DNA of 64,000 bases, from assembly GCA_023431385.1 (NCBI GenBank), contig JAEYWA010000138.1, positions 12,723 to 76,722 of the forward strand, written 5' to 3'. The DNA comes from Bacillota bacterium. GTDB taxonomy: Bacteria > Bacillota > Clostridia > Acetivibrionales > DSM-1351. Positions 1 through 9,142 of this stretch are shown here, piece after piece (within the stretch, counting starts at the first letter, position 1; the number at the start of each line of letters is the position of its first letter). Made by a program: the position numbers and the translations under genes. The notes under the pieces were generated by a model. The model was not told the origin of the DNA, ran no database searches, and saw only the letters and a program-made list of their open reading frames with translations.

Positions 1-2114
1 TGATTACCAGTAAATATATAAACATTTTTATAGTTGGCAGCCTTGTTTTCGCGATGATCTTATCGGGATTACTGATCCTCTTTCCGAATACAGAAGAGGT
101 TGAGGTTTCGGCTTCTCAGCCTCAATATGCTTCGAACCTATTTAATAAGAATGAAGTTTCTTCAATAGATATAAAGATAGACGAAAAAGAATGGAAGGAT
201 ATGCTGGATAACGCAACACAGGAACAATATATCTCCTGTGATGTTACCATAAATGGCACGACTATTAAATCAGTGGGCATAAGGCCTAAAGGAAACTCCA
301 GCCTGTCTACCGTTGCTCAGTCGGATTCTGACAGATTCAGTTTCAAGTTTGAGTTTGATCACTATATAAAAGGGCAGAGCTATCTTGGGCTTGATAAAAT
401 GGTAATAAACAATATACAATCAGATGCCAGCTATATGAAGGAATATCTCTCCTACGATCTAATGAGCTTTATGGGAGTGAAAACACCTCTTTTTGCATAT
501 ACAAATGTTTCGGTTAACGGTGAAAATTGGGGCTTTTATTTAGCTGTTGAGGCTTTGGAGGAGTCCTTCGCCCGGCGTAATTTCGGATCTGATTATGGAA
601 GGCTCTATAAGCCGGAGAGTATGGAAATGGGTGGGGGCATGAAGGGTTTTGCTCCTATGAATAACAAAGCTGCTGGGCCGGGTGGAACAGATAGAGTAGG
701 TCAAGCTGGTCAATTTGAGAACAACAGGTCAGGTGATGCCAATAAAAGTAAAGTAGGCGATGCCAATATAAATGCAGCTGATAATGCTAGTAAGAATGCC
801 GTCAACTCTCAGCCGGATATGCAGCAGAAGGGTGGGGGAAACGGTTTTGGAGGCAGAGGATTTGGTGAGTCAGGTGGCGGCACGGACTTGAAATATACTG
901 ATGACAAGATCAGCAGTTACTCAAAAATTTTTGATAATGAGGTATTTAAAGGCACTGATGAAGATTACAACACTGTAATTAAAGCCTTGAAGAATTTGAA
1001 TTCAGGAACTGAACTTGATAAATATGTGGATGTGGATGCCACCTTAAGATACTTTGCTGCAAATACTGTTCTGGTTAATTTGGACAGCTATTTCAGCAAT
1101 ATGAAGCATAATTACTATCTATATGAAGAGGACGGCAAGCTGACAATGCTGCCCTGGGACTACAACTTGGCTTTTGGGGGCTTCCAGTCGGGATCCTCTG
1201 AAGCTGCAGTGAATTTTCCAATAGACACACCTGTTTCCGGGGTTGATATGTCCGAGCGCCCTATGCTGGCAAAGCTACTTGAAGTTGACGAATATAAGGA
1301 TAAGTATCATGACTACTTGCGGCAGATTGTAGACGAGTACTTCAACAGCGGCAGATATGAAAGTACAATTAATAATATCAGCACACTTATCTCAAACTAT
1401 GTAAAGGAGGATCCATCAGCTTTCTACACATACCAGCGATACACTGAAGCGGTTACGATGATAAAGGAATTTGGAAAGCTCAGGGCAAAGAGTATAGAAG
1501 GCCAATTGGATGGGACTATTCCAGCAACTACTGATGGACAAACTAAAGCAAGTGATAAACTTATTGATGCATCAGCTATAAATTTATCAATTGTGGGCTC
1601 ACAAGGCGGGGGTCCCGGAGGTGGAGCTTGGGGCGGTAAGGGCCAAAACATGAATACAGATAATACAAAGTCAGATGCCCCTCAGCAGAATGAGGGGCTC
1701 CAGAATAGTCCTCCAACCCGGGATAATCCTCCGCAAAAGAATACTCAAAAGAACCCTCCTGACCAGGGCGGTCAGCAACAGACGGATAATCTGCAGACTG
1801 ATGGCGACCGAAAAGGCGTTCCGGGGTTTGGCAATATACCCGATCGAGAATTAATGATGCAGGCAATGCAGATAATTCAAGAGGCAAATGGGCAGGAACT
1901 GACTGAAGAACAGACAGCCAGGCTGGAAAAACTCGGACTGACAGAAGAACAAATCGCAGCAATTCAACAGATGGCTACTCCAACAGGACAGCAACCGAAT
2001 TCTGCCCGCAGTTTTTTCAGCAAAGCCAATCTACTCATTATAGCCGGCAGTACAGTATTTTTGATATCAGGTTTGATTTTTGTTGTAAAATTCAAAAGGC
2101 AGAAGTATATATAA
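1..2114 (+). CDS. CotH-type (spore coat kinase-like) membrane-anchored protein, 5' end cut by window
   Basis: The frame is open from base 3, and bases 1-2 (tg) could complete an ATG just outside the window, followed by ITSKYINIF and a hydrophobic stretch, so the real start is probably at or just before the left edge. The first internal ATG is at 54. The product resembles CotH-family proteins: an N-terminal signal anchor, then a kinase-like fold with the segment LTMLPWDYNLAFGG near residue 370 (counted from the ATG at 54), which matches the family's conserved WDxN/D region. Gly/Asn/Gln-rich low-complexity stretches interrupt it (about residues 190-275 and 515-580). It ends in a transmembrane helix (about 655-680) and a short basic tail. 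In Bacillus, CotH phosphorylates spore coat proteins. CotH-like proteins in clostridia are often extracellular with unknown substrates, so kinase activity here is inferred. Confidence 0.82.
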   Translation, partial: ITSKYINIFIVGSLVFAMILSGLLILFPNTEEVEVSASQPQYASNLFNKNEVSSIDIKIDEKEWKDMLDNATQEQYISCDVTINGTTIKSVGIRPKGNSSLSTVAQSDSDRFSFKFEFDHYIKGQSYLGLDKMVINNIQSDASYMKEYLSYDLMSFMGVKTPLFAYTNVSVNGENWGFYLAVEALEESFARRNFGSDYGRLYKPESMEMGGGMKGFAPMNNKAAGPGGTDRVGQAGQFENNRSGDANKSKVGDANINAADNASKNAVNSQPDMQQKGGGNGFGGRGFGESGGGTDLKYTDDKISSYSKIFDNEVFKGTDEDYNTVIKALKNLNSGTELDKYVDVDATLRYFAANTVLVNLDSYFSNMKHNYYLYEEDGKLTMLPWDYNLAFGGFQSGSSEAAVNFPIDTPVSGVDMSERPMLAKLLEVDEYKDKYHDYLRQIVDEYFNSGRYESTINNISTLISNYVKEDPSAFYTYQRYTEAVTMIKEFGKLRAKSIEGQLDGTIPATTDGQTKASDKLIDASAINLSIVGSQGGGPGGGAWGGKGQNMNTDNTKSDAPQQNEGLQNSPPTRDNPPQKNTQKNPPDQGGQQQTDNLQTDGDRKGVPGFGNIPDRELMMQAMQIIQEANGQELTEEQTARLEKLGLTEEQIAAIQQMATPTGQQPNSARSFFSKANLLIIAGSTVFLISGLIFVVKFKRQKYI

Positions 2115-2198
2115 ATTATAGTACCCATAAATGAAGTTTTTGTGTAAAAGAAGTTTGTCTATATATAATATTTATTCGGGTACAAATAGGGTAAAGCG

Positions 2199-2232
2199 AA
2201 AGGACTCCTCGCAGGTTTGAAGGAGTCCTTTT
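2199..2232 (+). terminator. Rho-independent terminator after the CotH-type gene
   Basis: Hairpin with arms AAAGGACTCCT (2199-2209) and AGGAGTCCTTT (2221-2231), an 11-nt loop and a short T run. It separates the CotH-type gene from the next promoter. Confidence 0.75.
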
Positions 2233-2242
2233 GCTGTGCTAT

Positions 2243-2271
2243 TTGACACGTATAAGGCTTTTTAGTATAGT
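2243..2271 (+). promoter_or_regulatory. Sigma-A-type promoter for the CNNM/CBS gene
   Basis: TTGACA (2243-2248), 17-nt spacer, TATAGT (2266-2271), directly after the upstream terminator and 55 nt before the TTG start at 2327. The -35 is perfect and the -10 matches 5 of 6. Confidence 0.7.
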
Positions 2272-2326
2272 TAATGTATTATTATTCAGATTATGTAATA
2301 AATACTTTTTTGGAGGATGAAATACG

Positions 2327-3643
2327 TTGCTTACCAGGATACTATTGATTATAGTTCTTGTTTTCTTGAACGCATTCTTTTCTGGAGCTGAAATTGCTCT
2401 GATATCGCTAAATGACAAGCTCATTAAGAAACAGGCGGAGGAAGGTAATAAAAAAGCAAAGCAACTTTACAATTTCCTAAGTGAACCAAGCCGTTTTCTT
2501 GCAACAATTCAAATTGGAATAACCTTTGCCGGTTTTCTGGCCAGTGCTTTTGCGGCAGAGAGTTTCGTAGATGATTTGGTAAGCCTTGCATCAAGACTTG
2601 ACCTTCATCTTGGAGAGGCTCTGATCCGTACAATTTCTCTTGTATTGATAACTATTATTCTTTCATATTTTACACTTGTTTTTGGTGAACTGATCCCTAA
2701 AAGAGTGGCAATGCAAAAAGCTGAGTTAATATCCAGAATAGCCGTTGGGCCTTTAACTTTGCTGTCACGGATAACCAATCCCTTTGTGAAATTTCTTACA
2801 GGTTCCACTAATTTCTTTATAAAGCTCTTCGGGGGAAATCCTTCGGCTGATGATAATGAAAGGGTTACTGAAGAAGAAATTCGAATGATGATGGAGGTTG
2901 GAGAAGAGAAGGGTGTTATTCAGGATACCGAAAAAGAAATGATTGATAACATTTTTGACTTTGACAACAAGCAGGTATCTGAAATTATGACCCACAGGAC
3001 AAAAATTGTAGGTATCCAGGTAGACTCGGATCTGGAATATGCATTATATGTTATGGATAGGGATAAGTACACAAGAGTCCCTGTTTATAAGGAAAATATC
3101 GATAATATTGTTGGAATACTCCACGTGAAGGATTTGATTCAGTATATGCTGAGTCCATCTAAGCAGTTCAATCTGGAAAATATAATCAGGTCCCCCTATA
3201 TGGTACCCAAATCCAAGCGTACAGACGAACTTTTCAGGGAATTGCAGAAGAGCAAAATACATATGGCTGTCGTAATTGACGATTACGGTGGTACAGCAGG
3301 AATAGTGACGATGGAAAACCTGTTGGAGGAGATAGTAGGGAACATATTTGATGAGTATGATATAGAGCATAAGGATGTTGAATATCTGGAAAATGATACA
3401 TATGTTTTTGAGGGTGCCATAAGCCTTGACAAGGTATCTGAAGTACTGAAGGAGACATTACCGGTTGATAATTTTGTTACTCTAAGCGGGTTTATTATGG
3501 ATCTGCTGGGAAGAATACCGAAAACCGGAGAGAATCCCGAAGTAGAATATAAGAATATTGCTTTCAGGGTTACCGAAATTGAAGGAAAGAGGATTGAAAA
3601 GGTTGAGGCGAGAAAGATATTAGAAACTGCAAATGTTGAATAA
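2327..3643 (+). CDS. CNNM/CBS-domain transporter-like protein (HlyC/CorC family)
   Basis: 438 aa with the complete architecture of the HlyC/CorC group. An N-terminal CNNM (DUF21) membrane domain covers about residues 1-190, with several hydrophobic helices and the segment FSGAEIALISLN near the start. A tandem CBS pair (about 215-335) follows, containing VSEIMTHRTKIV and DYGGTAGIVTMENLLEEIVG. A C-terminal CorC_HlyC transporter-associated domain covers about 350-432. Family members are linked to Mg2+ (sometimes Co2+) efflux or homeostasis, while the old name hemolysin is misleading. The start is TTG at 2327, preceded by GGAGG at 2312-2316. The ATG at 2317 is out of frame. The gene is monocistronic, with its own promoter and terminator. 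The family call is firm; the transported ion is inferred. Confidence 0.9.
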   Translation: MLTRILLIIVLVFLNAFFSGAEIALISLNDKLIKKQAEEGNKKAKQLYNFLSEPSRFLATIQIGITFAGFLASAFAAESFVDDLVSLASRLDLHLGEALIRTISLVLITIILSYFTLVFGELIPKRVAMQKAELISRIAVGPLTLLSRITNPFVKFLTGSTNFFIKLFGGNPSADDNERVTEEEIRMMMEVGEEKGVIQDTEKEMIDNIFDFDNKQVSEIMTHRTKIVGIQVDSDLEYALYVMDRDKYTRVPVYKENIDNIVGILHVKDLIQYMLSPSKQFNLENIIRSPYMVPKSKRTDELFRELQKSKIHMAVVIDDYGGTAGIVTMENLLEEIVGNIFDEYDIEHKDVEYLENDTYVFEGAISLDKVSEVLKETLPVDNFVTLSGFIMDLLGRIPKTGENPEVEYKNIAFRVTEIEGKRIEKVEARKILETANVE

Positions 3644-3694
3644 TAGAACTGATAATAACTATATGAATGTCATATATCATTTATAACATTGGGT

Positions 3695-3753
3695 AAAAAA
3701 AGAGAGCAGTCTCAGAATGGAAATAAATTCTATTTTGAGGCAGCTCTCTTTTT
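3695..3753 (+). terminator. Terminator after the CNNM/CBS gene
   Basis: Long hairpin: AAAAAGAGAGC-type arm with GTCTCAGAATGG (from 3695) pairs imperfectly with CTATTTTGAGGCAGCTCTC and a T run ending about 3753. The rest of the gene-free stretch 3754-4107 is very AT-rich. Apart from the promoter at 3962 I see nothing else in it. Confidence 0.7.
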
Positions 3754-3961
3754 AAGTTAAAGCAGCCTCCGATGAAGCTGCTATAGTGTAGTAATTGAGT
3801 TATTGGAAAAAGGGAGTAGCTTTGAAGTAATTAAGGCAGTGAACCCCCCTAGTTATGAAAGTAAATTAAACATAAATTAAGTGATAATAATGTAAAATTA
3901 ATATAATTAATTAATATTTAATAAAAATTAATAAATAAATTAAAATTTTTAAAATAAAGTG

Positions 3962-3990
3962 TTGACAATTTTTGAGAATAGGAATAATAT
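3962..3990 (+). promoter_or_regulatory. Probable sigma-A promoter for the DUF2089 operon
   Basis: TTGACA (3962-3967), 17-nt spacer, TAATAT (3985-3990; 4 of 6 matches), inside an extremely AT-rich segment, about 118 nt before the first start codon. Confidence 0.5.
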
Positions 3991-4107
3991 ATAGTTGTAA
4001 GCTTAATAATATTAAAGAAGTGATTAAAAAAATTAATATTCTATACAAAAGATTTTAAGGTTAACCAGGTTCAATAAATATTTTCTAAAATTTTAAGAGG
4101 TGATTTT

Positions 4108-4476
4108 ATGGCAAGAGAAGCTATCGGTAAGTGCCCGGTTTGCGGGAGCGAAACAGAGGTTACAAGAATAACCTGTAATAGTTGTGACACAGTTATAGAA
4201 GGACACTTTACATTATGTAAGTTCTGTAAATTGACAATTGATCAAAGAAACTTTCTGGATGTATTCATAAAATGCAGAGGAAACATAAAGGAAGTTGAGA
4301 AGGAACTTGGAGTGTCGTATCCTACTGTTAAGAATAAGCTGGAGGATGTGGCATCAGCCCTTGGACATAAGGGAGAACCAGTACCTGAGGCTCCTGGCAG
4401 GAGGAAGGAAATACTTGATAAATTGAATGCCGGTGAAATTAGTGTTGAAGAAGCATTAAGCCAAATGAAGGAATAA
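4108..4476 (+). CDS. DUF2089-family zinc-ribbon protein
   Basis: 122 aa, start ATG at 4108 after AAGAGGTG. The N-terminus carries a zinc-ribbon-like set of cysteines (CPVCGS, CNSCD, CKFC within the first 45 residues). The middle (about 47-90) looks like a small helix-turn-helix (FIKCRGNIKEVEKELGVSY then PTVKNKLEDV), as in DUF2089 proteins. The C-terminus (RRKEILDKLNAGEISVEEAL) is a short SHOCT/YvlB_N-like helical pair that also occurs at the N-terminus of the next gene product. The gene sits 32 nt upstream of the DUF4097 gene, a pairing common in Firmicutes. A role as transcriptional regulator of its own operon, for example in envelope stress, is inferred. Confidence 0.85.
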   Translation: MAREAIGKCPVCGSETEVTRITCNSCDTVIEGHFTLCKFCKLTIDQRNFLDVFIKCRGNIKEVEKELGVSYPTVKNKLEDVASALGHKGEPVPEAPGRRKEILDKLNAGEISVEEALSQMKE

Positions 4477-4508
4477 TAAATGCGGGTGAATTAGGAGGGA
4501 TTTTAGCG

Positions 4509-5717
4509 ATGTCTATTAGCGAAGAAAGATTACTGATATTAAAGATGGTGGAGGAAAAGAAAATATCCACCGAGGAGGCTGCAAAATTGTTAGCAGCACT
4601 TGAGGATGAGACTAAAAAGGAAAATACTGAAAACTTCAACCATAGAAGAAATCAAAAATCAAACGGTTTTGCAGAAGAAGCAGCAAAGGTAAGAGACAGG
4701 GTAAATGATTGGAAGAAGGAATTTAAAAGTAATTACAATCAGGCTGATTTTGATAACATGATTGATGATTTTGCAAATAAGGCTGAAAAGATTGGTAAAA
4801 ATGTTGCAACTACAACTGCAGGAATAGTTGATAAGGTTATTGATTACGTTGGAAGCTTTGTAGACACAAATTCCTTCAACATTTTTGGAAGCCTGCAGAT
4901 GGTACAGAAAAATTTTGAAGTTATTCCTGCCGAAGGTGCAAATCTTGAAATAAGCGGAATTAACGGCAGTATTGCAATAAAAAAGCATCTTGACCCTAAA
5001 GTTATGGTCATTTCCAGAATAAAGAGTCCCTCCCCGACAGGAGAAGGAATTGTTAATTTTGTAGATGATCCTCAGAACATATCAATAAAGGTCAGCAGCA
5101 CAGCTTTTAATGTTAGTGTTTCCCATGAGATATTCATACCCGATGTTAAGTTTAAGACAATAAAGATAGAAAATTCAAACGGTAAAATTTATATTGAAGA
5201 TTCTGTTTCCGAAGAAATCATTGCAACAACAAAGAATGCCCATATTGAGCTGATGGGTGTAAACAGCGACAAGGTTTCAGTTAATACCAAAAACGGCAGA
5301 ATACAGCTAAATTATATAATCGGCGATAAAATTGACATAAATACCAGCAATGCTGTTATAGATATTAAACACATAAAAGTGAAAGATGTCAGCGCTGTTA
5401 CAATAAACGGCAGAATTAACATCGAGAACGCTCAGAATATTGGCGAAAATTCAGATATGAATATGTATCTCAAAACCTCCAACGGTGGCATCAAGGTGAA
5501 TATGAATGATATGGACAGCAGGGTTTATAAGGTAAAGGCACATGCAAGCAACGGTTCCATAAACCTTCTTATACCTGAAATAGTATATCACAATGTAAAC
5601 CGTAAAGGCGTTACCGGAAGTTTTGTTGAGGCTGAAAGCAAGAATTACGAATCAGGGCTCAACAAGGTTAATATTACCGGTGAAACAATGAACGGGCTGA
5701 TTGAGATAGTTAAGTAA
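4509..5717 (+). CDS. DUF4097-family beta-strand repeat protein (YvlB/LiaX-like)
   Basis: 402 aa, ATG at 4509 preceded by AGGAGGGA. The N-terminal 35 residues form a SHOCT-like helical pair (ISEERLLILKMVEEKKIS, then EEAAKLLAALE), followed by a charged coiled linker (about 40-130). From about residue 140 to the end there are short repeating beta-strand units of the type IEN-NGKIYIE, TKNGRIQL, SNGGIKV and SNGSINL, characteristic of the DUF4097 solenoid. I see no signal peptide. Related YvlB/LiaX proteins take part in sensing or resisting cell-envelope stress; that role here is family-based inference. The gene probably shares an operon with the DUF2089 gene, whose product has the same short helical module. 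Confidence 0.85.
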   Translation: MSISEERLLILKMVEEKKISTEEAAKLLAALEDETKKENTENFNHRRNQKSNGFAEEAAKVRDRVNDWKKEFKSNYNQADFDNMIDDFANKAEKIGKNVATTTAGIVDKVIDYVGSFVDTNSFNIFGSLQMVQKNFEVIPAEGANLEISGINGSIAIKKHLDPKVMVISRIKSPSPTGEGIVNFVDDPQNISIKVSSTAFNVSVSHEIFIPDVKFKTIKIENSNGKIYIEDSVSEEIIATTKNAHIELMGVNSDKVSVNTKNGRIQLNYIIGDKIDINTSNAVIDIKHIKVKDVSAVTINGRINIENAQNIGENSDMNMYLKTSNGGIKVNMNDMDSRVYKVKAHASNGSINLLIPEIVYHNVNRKGVTGSFVEAESKNYESGLNKVNITGETMNGLIEIVK

Positions 5718-5773
5718 TTGCTTTGTAGTAAAATGCTTACGTGATAAAAATTTATATAGAACTTAGTACCCCT

Positions 5774-5816
5774 AAAAGAACTATCTTTAAATGGCTACTT
5801 AAAGATAGTTCTTTTA
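5774..5816 (+). terminator. Terminator after the DUF4097 gene
   Basis: Near-perfect hairpin: AAAAGAACTATCTTTAA (5774-5790) and TTAAAGATAGTTCTTTT (5799-5815), 8-nt loop, T-rich 3' arm. Confidence 0.8.
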
Positions 5817-5946
5817 TTGCGTCTATATATTGTTCATGTTATAATAACTAATTGCGATATAAAATTACAGATTTTAATGTGTATTAATTTAAGAGGACAC
5901 ATTTTGGACACGATAATATGGCAAGTAATAGTCAGTGGAGGATTTT

Positions 5947-7026
5947 ATGTTTGATAAACTGCAGTCGGCAGAGGACAGGTACGAGGAAATAAGCCACAAG
6001 TTAAGCGATCCTGATGTTATTAATAATCAGGAGGAATATAAACGATATATGAAGGAATACTCCGATCTAGAGGAGATAGTTCAGAAGTTCAGAGAGTACA
6101 AGAAAGTAACCTCTGATGTTGAAGAGGCTAGAGAACTCTTGAACGATACCCTGGACAAGGATTTTCGTGAAATGGTTCAGGCTGAATTCGAGGATGCTCA
6201 GGAAAAGCTGGAAGCTATAAAGAAACAGCTTAAAGTTATGATTGTACCAAAGGATCCTAACGATGACAAAAATGTTATTGTAGAAATCCGTGGCGGCGCA
6301 GGTGGTGAAGAGGCTGCACTCTTTGCAGGGGTACTCTTCAGGGCCATGACCAGATATGCTGAGAGAAGGCGCTGGAAATACGAGATACTTGACTCAAACC
6401 CTACTGAACTCGGAGGTTTCAAGGAAGTTGTGTTTCTGATTGAGGGTAAGGGGGCTTACAGCCGTCTTAAGTTTGAGAGTGGTGTTCATAGAGTTCAGCG
6501 AGTACCCTCCACCGAATCAAGCGGACGTATTCATACATCCACAATAACAGTAGCAGTTCTTCCCGAGGTTGAAGAGGTTGATGTGGATATAAACCCAAAT
6601 GACCTGAGAATTGATACTTACAGAGCCAGCGGTGCCGGAGGTCAGCATATTAATAAGACTGATTCGGCTATAAGAATAACACATATACCGAGCGGTATTG
6701 TAGTAGCCTGCCAGGATGAACGATCACAGCACAAGAATAAGGACAAGGCTATGAAAATATTGAGATCCAAACTTTATGACGCTGCTCAGGAGCAACAGAT
6801 TAACGAAGTTGCCCAGGATAGGAAAAGTCAGGTTGGTACCGGGGACAGAAGTGAAAGAATAAGAACCTATAACTATCCTCAGGGAAGAGTTACCGACCAC
6901 AGAATAAACCTCACTCTGTATAAGCTTGACCAGGTACTTGATGGTGATCTTGATGAAATAATTGATGCACTTATTACCACTGACCAGTCTGAAAAATTAG
7001 GCAGCGGCAGTGACGACGAAGATTAA
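5947..7026 (+). CDS. prfA: Peptide chain release factor 1
   Basis: Class-1 release factor, cytoplasmic, terminating translation at UAA/UAG. The catalytic GGQ lies at residues 231-233 within GAGGQHINKTDSAI. The stop-codon recognition tripeptide is PST (in VPSTESSGRIHTS), a variant of the RF1 PxT motif; RF2 would have SPF. Starting at ATG 5947 gives 359 aa, the usual RF1 length, with TGGAGG ending 5 nt upstream. The in-frame GTG at 5935 would add four residues and overlap the ribosome-binding site, so I prefer 5947. prmC, often next to prfA, is not adjacent here. The next gene is a ZIP-type transporter. Confidence 0.96.
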   Translation: MFDKLQSAEDRYEEISHKLSDPDVINNQEEYKRYMKEYSDLEEIVQKFREYKKVTSDVEEARELLNDTLDKDFREMVQAEFEDAQEKLEAIKKQLKVMIVPKDPNDDKNVIVEIRGGAGGEEAALFAGVLFRAMTRYAERRRWKYEILDSNPTELGGFKEVVFLIEGKGAYSRLKFESGVHRVQRVPSTESSGRIHTSTITVAVLPEVEEVDVDINPNDLRIDTYRASGAGGQHINKTDSAIRITHIPSGIVVACQDERSQHKNKDKAMKILRSKLYDAAQEQQINEVAQDRKSQVGTGDRSERIRTYNYPQGRVTDHRINLTLYKLDQVLDGDLDEIIDALITTDQSEKLGSGSDDED

Positions 7027-7126
7027 AAATTGTTAATATTCTGCAGCATTTTAGAATAGTATGTCTTATAACGAGACGATAAATTTCCTCCTCGTTATAG
7101 ACTTACTATATAAGGATGGGACTGCT

Positions 7127-7870
7127 GTGGAACACATATTAAAAATTGCTGTAATAGGCTTGATATCAGGAATTACCGGAACAGGTATAGGTGGATTGAT
7201 AGCCTTTTTTGTGGGAAAAAATATAAGCAAAAGGATATTAAGCTCAATATTGGAGTTCTCTGCAGGTCTGATGACTTCGGTGGTTTGTTTTGAGCTGATA
7301 CCGGAAGCGGTTGATATAGCAGGTCTTAACCTTACATTAATAGGGATACTGCTGGGAATACTGATAGTAATTTTTATCGATGATATTGTTAAGCAGATTG
7401 ATGCAGTAAAGAATGCAAAAGGTAATTCAGACCTGTTGAGGGCTGGAATTCTGGTTTCCATAGGTCTTGCTATGCACAATCTGCCGGAGGGTTTCGCAGT
7501 AGGCTCGGGTTTTGAAGCCTCATTCAGCCTTGGAATTACGCTTACACTGATAATCGCAATACATGATGTCCCTGAAGGTATTGCCATGGCGTTGCCCATG
7601 AGAGTCGGGGGATTCTCGGCTGTAAAAGCCTTCGTGCTGACTATACTGTCAGGTGTGCCTATGGGGATTGGTGCCTTGATAGGAGCTGCTTTAGGGCAGG
7701 TTTCTGAGCAATTCATCGGAATTTGCCTGGGGTTTGCCGGTGGTGCAATGCTTTTTGTTGTATATGGAGAATTAATACCTGAGTCAAAAAGGATGTATCT
7801 GGGAAGAATGTCATCTGTGGGCAATATACTTGGTATTTTGTGTGGTATAATAGTAACAATGATAAATTGA
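7127..7870 (+). CDS. ZIP-family divalent metal transporter
   Basis: Polytopic membrane protein with about eight hydrophobic helices. It has ZIP hallmarks: MHNLPEGFAVGSGF in one helix and HDVPEGIAMALPM in the next, providing the His/Glu pairs that bind the metal (Zn2+, Fe2+ or Mn2+) in this family. A variable charged loop (KQIDAVKNAKGNSD) precedes the metal-binding helices. I chose GTG 7127, giving 247 aa, because it follows AAGGATGGG at good spacing and starts directly before the first helix, as in relatives. An ATG at 7061 would give 269 aa but lacks a ribosome-binding site and lies in an inverted repeat (TATAACGAG near 7067, CTCGTTATA near 7091) that may be part of the prfA 3' end. Which metal is carried is not shown by the sequence. 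Confidence 0.85.
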   Translation: MEHILKIAVIGLISGITGTGIGGLIAFFVGKNISKRILSSILEFSAGLMTSVVCFELIPEAVDIAGLNLTLIGILLGILIVIFIDDIVKQIDAVKNAKGNSDLLRAGILVSIGLAMHNLPEGFAVGSGFEASFSLGITLTLIIAIHDVPEGIAMALPMRVGGFSAVKAFVLTILSGVPMGIGALIGAALGQVSEQFIGICLGFAGGAMLFVVYGELIPESKRMYLGRMSSVGNILGILCGIIVTMIN

Positions 7871-7880
7871 GTTAGATTTT

Positions 7881-7926
7881 TGAAGTTAGAAGTAGGAAGT
7901 AAGAAGTAAGAAGCAGGAAGTTAGAT
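7881..7926 (+). repeat. Short purine-rich simple repeat
   Basis: Degenerate tandem copies of a GAAGTAA/GAAGTAG-like heptamer (GAAGTAG GAAGTAA GAAGTAA GAAGCAG GAAGTTA) between the ZIP gene and the Sua5/TsaC gene. It does not look coding. Confidence 0.6.
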
Positions 7927-7961
7927 ATTATTCTAATTTTGGAATTCAGGAGCACGGAACA

Positions 7962-9017
7962 ATGAAAACCCAGGTTATAAAAATAGACCCTGAGAATATA
8001 GACATGGATAAACTGAATATAGCAGCAGAATTACTAAGATCCGGCAGCATTGTCGCAATTCCCACCGAAACGGTGTATGGACTTGGTGCCAATGCACTTG
8101 ATCCTGAAGCTGTAGAAAAAATTTACAAGGCTAAAGGAAGACCTTCAGATAATCCTCTTATAGTACATATTGCTGAAAAGGAAAAGGTTTATGAGCTCAC
8201 CGAAAGCATATCGGAAAAGGCCGTAATACTGATGGACAAGTTATGGCCGGGTCCTCTGACACTTGTACTGAAAAAAAATTCAATTATTCCTGAGATTATT
8301 ACTGCCGGACTGGATACTGTGGCAGTTCGTATGCCCGGACATCCGGTGGCACGTGAGCTGATACGGGTGGCGGGAATACCTGTCGCTGCGCCCAGTGCAA
8401 ATGCTTCCGGTAAACCAAGTACAACGACGGCGCAGCACGTCCTTGACGATATGGAAGGAAAAATTGCAATGGTGGTTGATGCAGGTGTCTCTCCGGTTGG
8501 CTTGGAGTCGACGGTGCTGGATGTTTCGGTGGACCCTCCTGTACTTTTAAGACCCGGTGGTATAACGCCAAGTCAAATTGAAAAATTTATTGGTCCCATA
8601 GACATGGATAAAACCATATTAGGGAAAATTAGTTCAGAAAACATTCCAAAGTCACCGGGGATGAAATATACTCACTACTCTCCTAAAGCACAGGTTGTTA
8701 TAGTCAGAAGTAAAAATAGGGACAAGCAGACTGACAAAATTGCCGAGTTGGCGAAGAAGGCTGGAAGCCAGGGCAAGAAGGTGGGGATTTGCGCCACCGA
8801 TCAAACAAAGGATTTATATAATGGCTTTGATATTCTGTCCATGGGAGATAGAGATATCCCCCAAACCATTGCAGCAAGTTTGTTTGCTGTCTTAAGAGAA
8901 TTTGACGACAGGGGTGTTGATATAATTTTTGCTGAAGCAGTGGACGAGCATGAGGTGGGTCTGGCAATAATGAACAGAATGGTTAAGGCCGCCGGCTATG
9001 ACATAGTAGAAGCTTAA
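7962..9017 (+). CDS. L-threonylcarbamoyladenylate synthase, Sua5 type
   Basis: 351 aa. The YrdC-like catalytic domain (about residues 15-205) forms threonylcarbamoyl-AMP from threonine, bicarbonate and ATP, the first step of t6A37 tRNA modification. Visible signatures are IPTETVYGLGANA, KGRPSDNPLIVHI, VAVRMPGHPVA and APSANASGKPS. A linker with SPGMKYTHYSPKAQV leads to the C-terminal Sua5 domain (about 235-350), which distinguishes Sua5 from the shorter TsaC. Start ATG 7962, with AGGAG upstream. B. subtilis ywlC sits in a comparable neighbourhood (ywlC-ywlD-ywlE-ywlF). Here the phosphatase and rpiB genes follow, but no ywlD/mntP-like gene lies between. Confidence 0.94.
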   Translation: MKTQVIKIDPENIDMDKLNIAAELLRSGSIVAIPTETVYGLGANALDPEAVEKIYKAKGRPSDNPLIVHIAEKEKVYELTESISEKAVILMDKLWPGPLTLVLKKNSIIPEIITAGLDTVAVRMPGHPVARELIRVAGIPVAAPSANASGKPSTTTAQHVLDDMEGKIAMVVDAGVSPVGLESTVLDVSVDPPVLLRPGGITPSQIEKFIGPIDMDKTILGKISSENIPKSPGMKYTHYSPKAQVVIVRSKNRDKQTDKIAELAKKAGSQGKKVGICATDQTKDLYNGFDILSMGDRDIPQTIAASLFAVLREFDDRGVDIIFAEAVDEHEVGLAIMNRMVKAAGYDIVEA

Positions 9018-9093
9018 CGCAGGATTAGTATATTTGAATGCGGAGCTATAGGTTGAAGGAAATCTATAAATCAATAAAGGAGGTACCGAGCCC

Positions 9094-9129
9094 ATGTCAT
9101 TTCTATTAAAGGAAGACATATTTTATTGA
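9094..9129 (+). other. 11-codon upstream ORF with a strong ribosome-binding site
   Basis: AAAGGAGGT ends about 9 nt before ATG 9094, which opens an 11-residue frame (MSFLLKEDIFY) stopping at 9127-9129, 13 nt before the first possible start of the phosphatase. GCCCATG (9090-9096) can pair with CATGGGC (9151-9157). This could be a translational-coupling leader or the remnant of a lost gene. Whether it is translated is unknown. Confidence 0.4.
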
Positions 9130-9142
9130 TGTTCCTTGCGGA

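Noticed and set aside
7066..7824. Long minus-strand open frame opposite the ZIP transporter
   Set aside because: Antisense shadow of a real membrane-protein gene; composition is repetitive Pro/Ile/Ser and there is no ribosome-binding site.
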